Translations under genes and position numbers: made by a program
Notes under the pieces: model-generated
What the model saw: only the letters and a program-made list of their open reading frames with translations
The model's database searches: none
What the model was told of the DNA's origin: nothing
In this document: positions 44,800 to 44,882 of the stretch, in pieces
Position numbering within the stretch: position 1 is the first letter of the stretch
Layout: each line of letters opens with the position of its first letter
NCBI GenBank assembly: GCA_023250585.1
Contig: JAHFAK010000004.1
Location: forward strand, 1 to 44,882
DNA length: 44,882 bases
Direction: 5' to 3'
DNA from: Deltaproteobacteria bacterium
Lineage (GTDB): Bacteria > Bdellovibrionota_F > JAHFAK01

Positions 44800-44882
44800 A
44801 TGAGTACAAGAACAAAGAAATTTAGTATGGATTACAATAATTTACTTGAATTTGCCCTCATATCATTTACCTCTATATTTGG
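44800..44882 (+). CDS. Possible gene start, truncated by the window edge
   Basis: An ATG at 44800 opens a frame that stays open for 27 codons to the window end (MSTRTKKFSMDYNNLLEFAL). TTGACA (44773-44778) lies upstream but the spacing to the start is too short to be a clean promoter, and no ribosome site is clear. Support is weak. Confidence 0.35.
   Translation, partial: MSTRTKKFSMDYNNLLEFALISFTSIF

Overview
The window is about 45 kb of an AT-rich bacterial chromosome. It is mostly housekeeping genes with short gaps, plus lipoprotein genes and small accessory modules. Several features suggest a low-GC lineage near the former Deltaproteobacteria: DUF503 between infB and rbfA, xseB-ispA-dxs in a row, a small Cys-rich zinc-ribbon protein of a type I associate with that group, an ATP-type PEP carboxykinase, a ParA with N-terminal zinc fingers, and many lipobox or signal-peptide proteins indicating an outer membrane. 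This placement is inference; no 16S gene is present.

Layout. 0-3.7 kb: ParA-like ATPase, mutL (leftward) and a CDP-alcohol phosphatidyltransferase, with giant hairpin element 1 between the divergent genes. 3.7-6.7 kb: a 21-residue lysine-rich peptide gene with a strong promoter, then a leftward 871-aa lipoprotein with seven FG-GAP-like tandem repeats. 6.7-13.8 kb: a leader with intrinsic terminator and a second type of structured element, then nusA-infB-DUF503-rbfA-nrnA-truB. 13.8-20.8 kb: TPR protein, GlmU-type uridylyltransferase domain coupled to a cation exchanger, and FN3, PEGA and Tyr/Ser-rich envelope proteins. 20.7-26.6 kb: structured element B, zinc-ribbon protein and cvpA, metallophosphoesterase, AddB-like nuclease half, giant hairpin element 2, TGS-uridine kinase. 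26.6-34.5 kb: a candidate wHTH/nucleotidyltransferase toxin-antitoxin pair under a 38-nt palindrome, icd-gltA, an MNT/HEPN pair, an OmpA-VWA protein with a secreted partner, and an AAA/DUF4143 ATPase under another palindrome. 34.5-44.9 kb: pckA, xseB-ispA-dxs, an M20 peptidase, giant hairpin element 3, an M23 peptidase split by a -1 frameshift at an A10 run, DUF2007 protein, EamA transporter, deaminase, DsbA-like lipoprotein, tRNA-Pro(UGG) and the first codons of a possible gene at the right edge.

The most unusual signal is a family of three intergenic elements (2932-3058, 24828-24958, 40713-40826). Each has a conserved head of 39-40 nt on a perfectly paired stem of 44, 46 and 37 bp. The stem sequence differs between copies, but both arms always change together. 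Two further elements (6936-7069, 20711-20834) form a second family with conserved internal motifs and variable complementary arms. I know of no described element with this design.

Pathways visible: translation-factor operon, mismatch repair, the oxidative entry of the TCA cycle (citrate synthase, isocitrate dehydrogenase), PEP/oxaloacetate interconversion, the first step of the MEP pathway with prenyl diphosphate synthesis, and envelope assembly.
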